Positions 6,376-6,769 of a stretch of 6,769 bases of DNA are shown here, in pieces (within the stretch, counting starts at the first letter, position 1; every line of letters begins with the position of its first letter). The DNA comes from SIG575 sp045534165. GTDB lineage: Bacteria > Bacillota > Clostridia > Oscillospirales > Acutalibacteraceae. The translations under genes and the position numbers were made by a program. A model generated the notes under the pieces. The model made no database searches, was not told the DNA's origin, and worked only from the letters and a program-made list of their open reading frames with translations. The stretch is from contig JAZSJD010000091.1 of the NCBI GenBank assembly GCA_045534165.1, positions 1 to 6,769 on the forward strand, read 5' to 3'.

Positions 6376-6769
6376 TTAAAGATTATCAATACCGGCGGCT
6401 TTTCTGATTTCTTCTGCTTTATCTGTCTTTTCCCATTTAACATCAAGGTCTTCTCTGCCCACGTGACCGTATGCAGCAAGCTGGCTGTAAATAGGACGTC
6501 TTAACTCAAGCTTATCAATAATTGCCGATGGACGAAGGTCAAAAATTTCTGAAACGATGTCACTGATTGTGCTGTCGTCAATTTTACCTGTGCCGAATGT
6601 ATCAATCATAACAGAAACAGGTTTTGCAACACCGATTGCATAAGCCAGCTGAACTTCACATTTTTTAGCCACACCTGATGCTACAACGTTCTTAGCAATA
6701 TATCTTGCAGCGTAAGCAGCACTTCTGTCAACCTTAGTGGGGTCTTTACCACTGAAAGCACCGCCACCG
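6376..6769 (-). CDS. metK: S-adenosylmethionine synthetase, C-terminal part (cut by window edge)
   Basis: The last 130 codons of methionine adenosyltransferase are present; the 5' two thirds lie beyond the right edge. The enzyme makes S-adenosylmethionine from methionine and ATP in the cytoplasm. The frame starts with the hallmark GGGAFSGKDPTKVDRSAAY loop, followed by YAIGVAKPVS, DTFGTGK, FDLRPSAIID, AAYGHVGRED and WEKTDKAEEIRKAAG, all in the family's normal order to a normal C-terminus. An internal ATG at 6670-6672 is not a real start, since the conserved frame runs unbroken to the edge. An AT-rich 8-bp inverted repeat at 6363-6370 and 6378-6385 spans the stop codon but is too weak to call a terminator. 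Any SAM riboswitch would be outside the window. Confidence 0.97.
   Translation of the reverse strand, partial: GGGAFSGKDPTKVDRSAAYAARYIAKNVVASGVAKKCEVQLAYAIGVAKPVSVMIDTFGTGKIDDSTISDIVSEIFDLRPSAIIDKLELRRPIYSQLAAYGHVGREDLDVKWEKTDKAEEIRKAAGIDNL

Noticed and set aside
6352..6400. Possible promoter for the phosphoesterase (TTGATA near 6384-6389)
   Set aside because: At 17 bp spacing the -10 position reads ATTACG, a poor match, so a promoter is not supported.
6376..6672. A separate 98-residue protein starting at the ATG at 6670-6672
   Set aside because: The same frame continues upstream to the window edge with conserved MetK sequence, so the ATG is internal.

Overview
The window is AT-rich. Its genes all read on the minus strand, with strong AGGAGG-type ribosome binding sites, Sec signal peptides and intrinsic terminators with U-tracts. 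This suggests a low-GC Gram-positive anaerobe of the Clostridia, most likely a gut or rumen Oscillospirales/Ruminococcaceae-type bacterium. That placement is an inference from gene style and protein families, not a proven taxonomy.

Layout in transcription order (right to left). The window opens inside metK (S-adenosylmethionine synthetase), of which only the C-terminal third is present. After 24 bp, with no terminator, comes a secreted calcineurin-like metallophosphoesterase of the Dcr2/PAP29 type (5158-6351), ended by a strong intrinsic terminator (5121-5150). A consensus sigma-A promoter (TTGACT, 17 bp, TATAAT; 5084-5112) and a near-perfect Shine-Dalgarno then start a second unit. Its genes are a secreted neutral-ceramidase-like amidase (3372-5051), a hairpin that could attenuate transcription (3341-3364), a shikimate-kinase-like small-molecule kinase (2823-3323), and a secreted or membrane-tethered clan GH-A glycoside hydrolase with two CBM6/CBM35-like modules (296-2821). 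The kinase stop and hydrolase start are 1 bp apart, so their translation is probably coupled.

The last 295 bp (1-295) hold no credible gene. They are almost filled by a 274-bp element with 18-bp perfect (about 26-bp imperfect) terminal inverted repeats and several nested internal hairpins. It resembles a MITE or other non-autonomous palindromic intergenic element. One of its hairpins also has the form of a terminator for the hydrolase gene.

How the genes fit together: three of the four complete genes encode exported hydrolases (phosphoesterase, ceramidase-like amidase, glycosidase with carbohydrate-binding modules). A speculative reading is a surface set that takes apart host or dietary glycoconjugates, possibly sphingolipids. 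The kinase carries substitutions at positions that bind shikimate or support the active site in true AroK, and may act on something else. No defence system, CRISPR array, rRNA or tRNA was seen.
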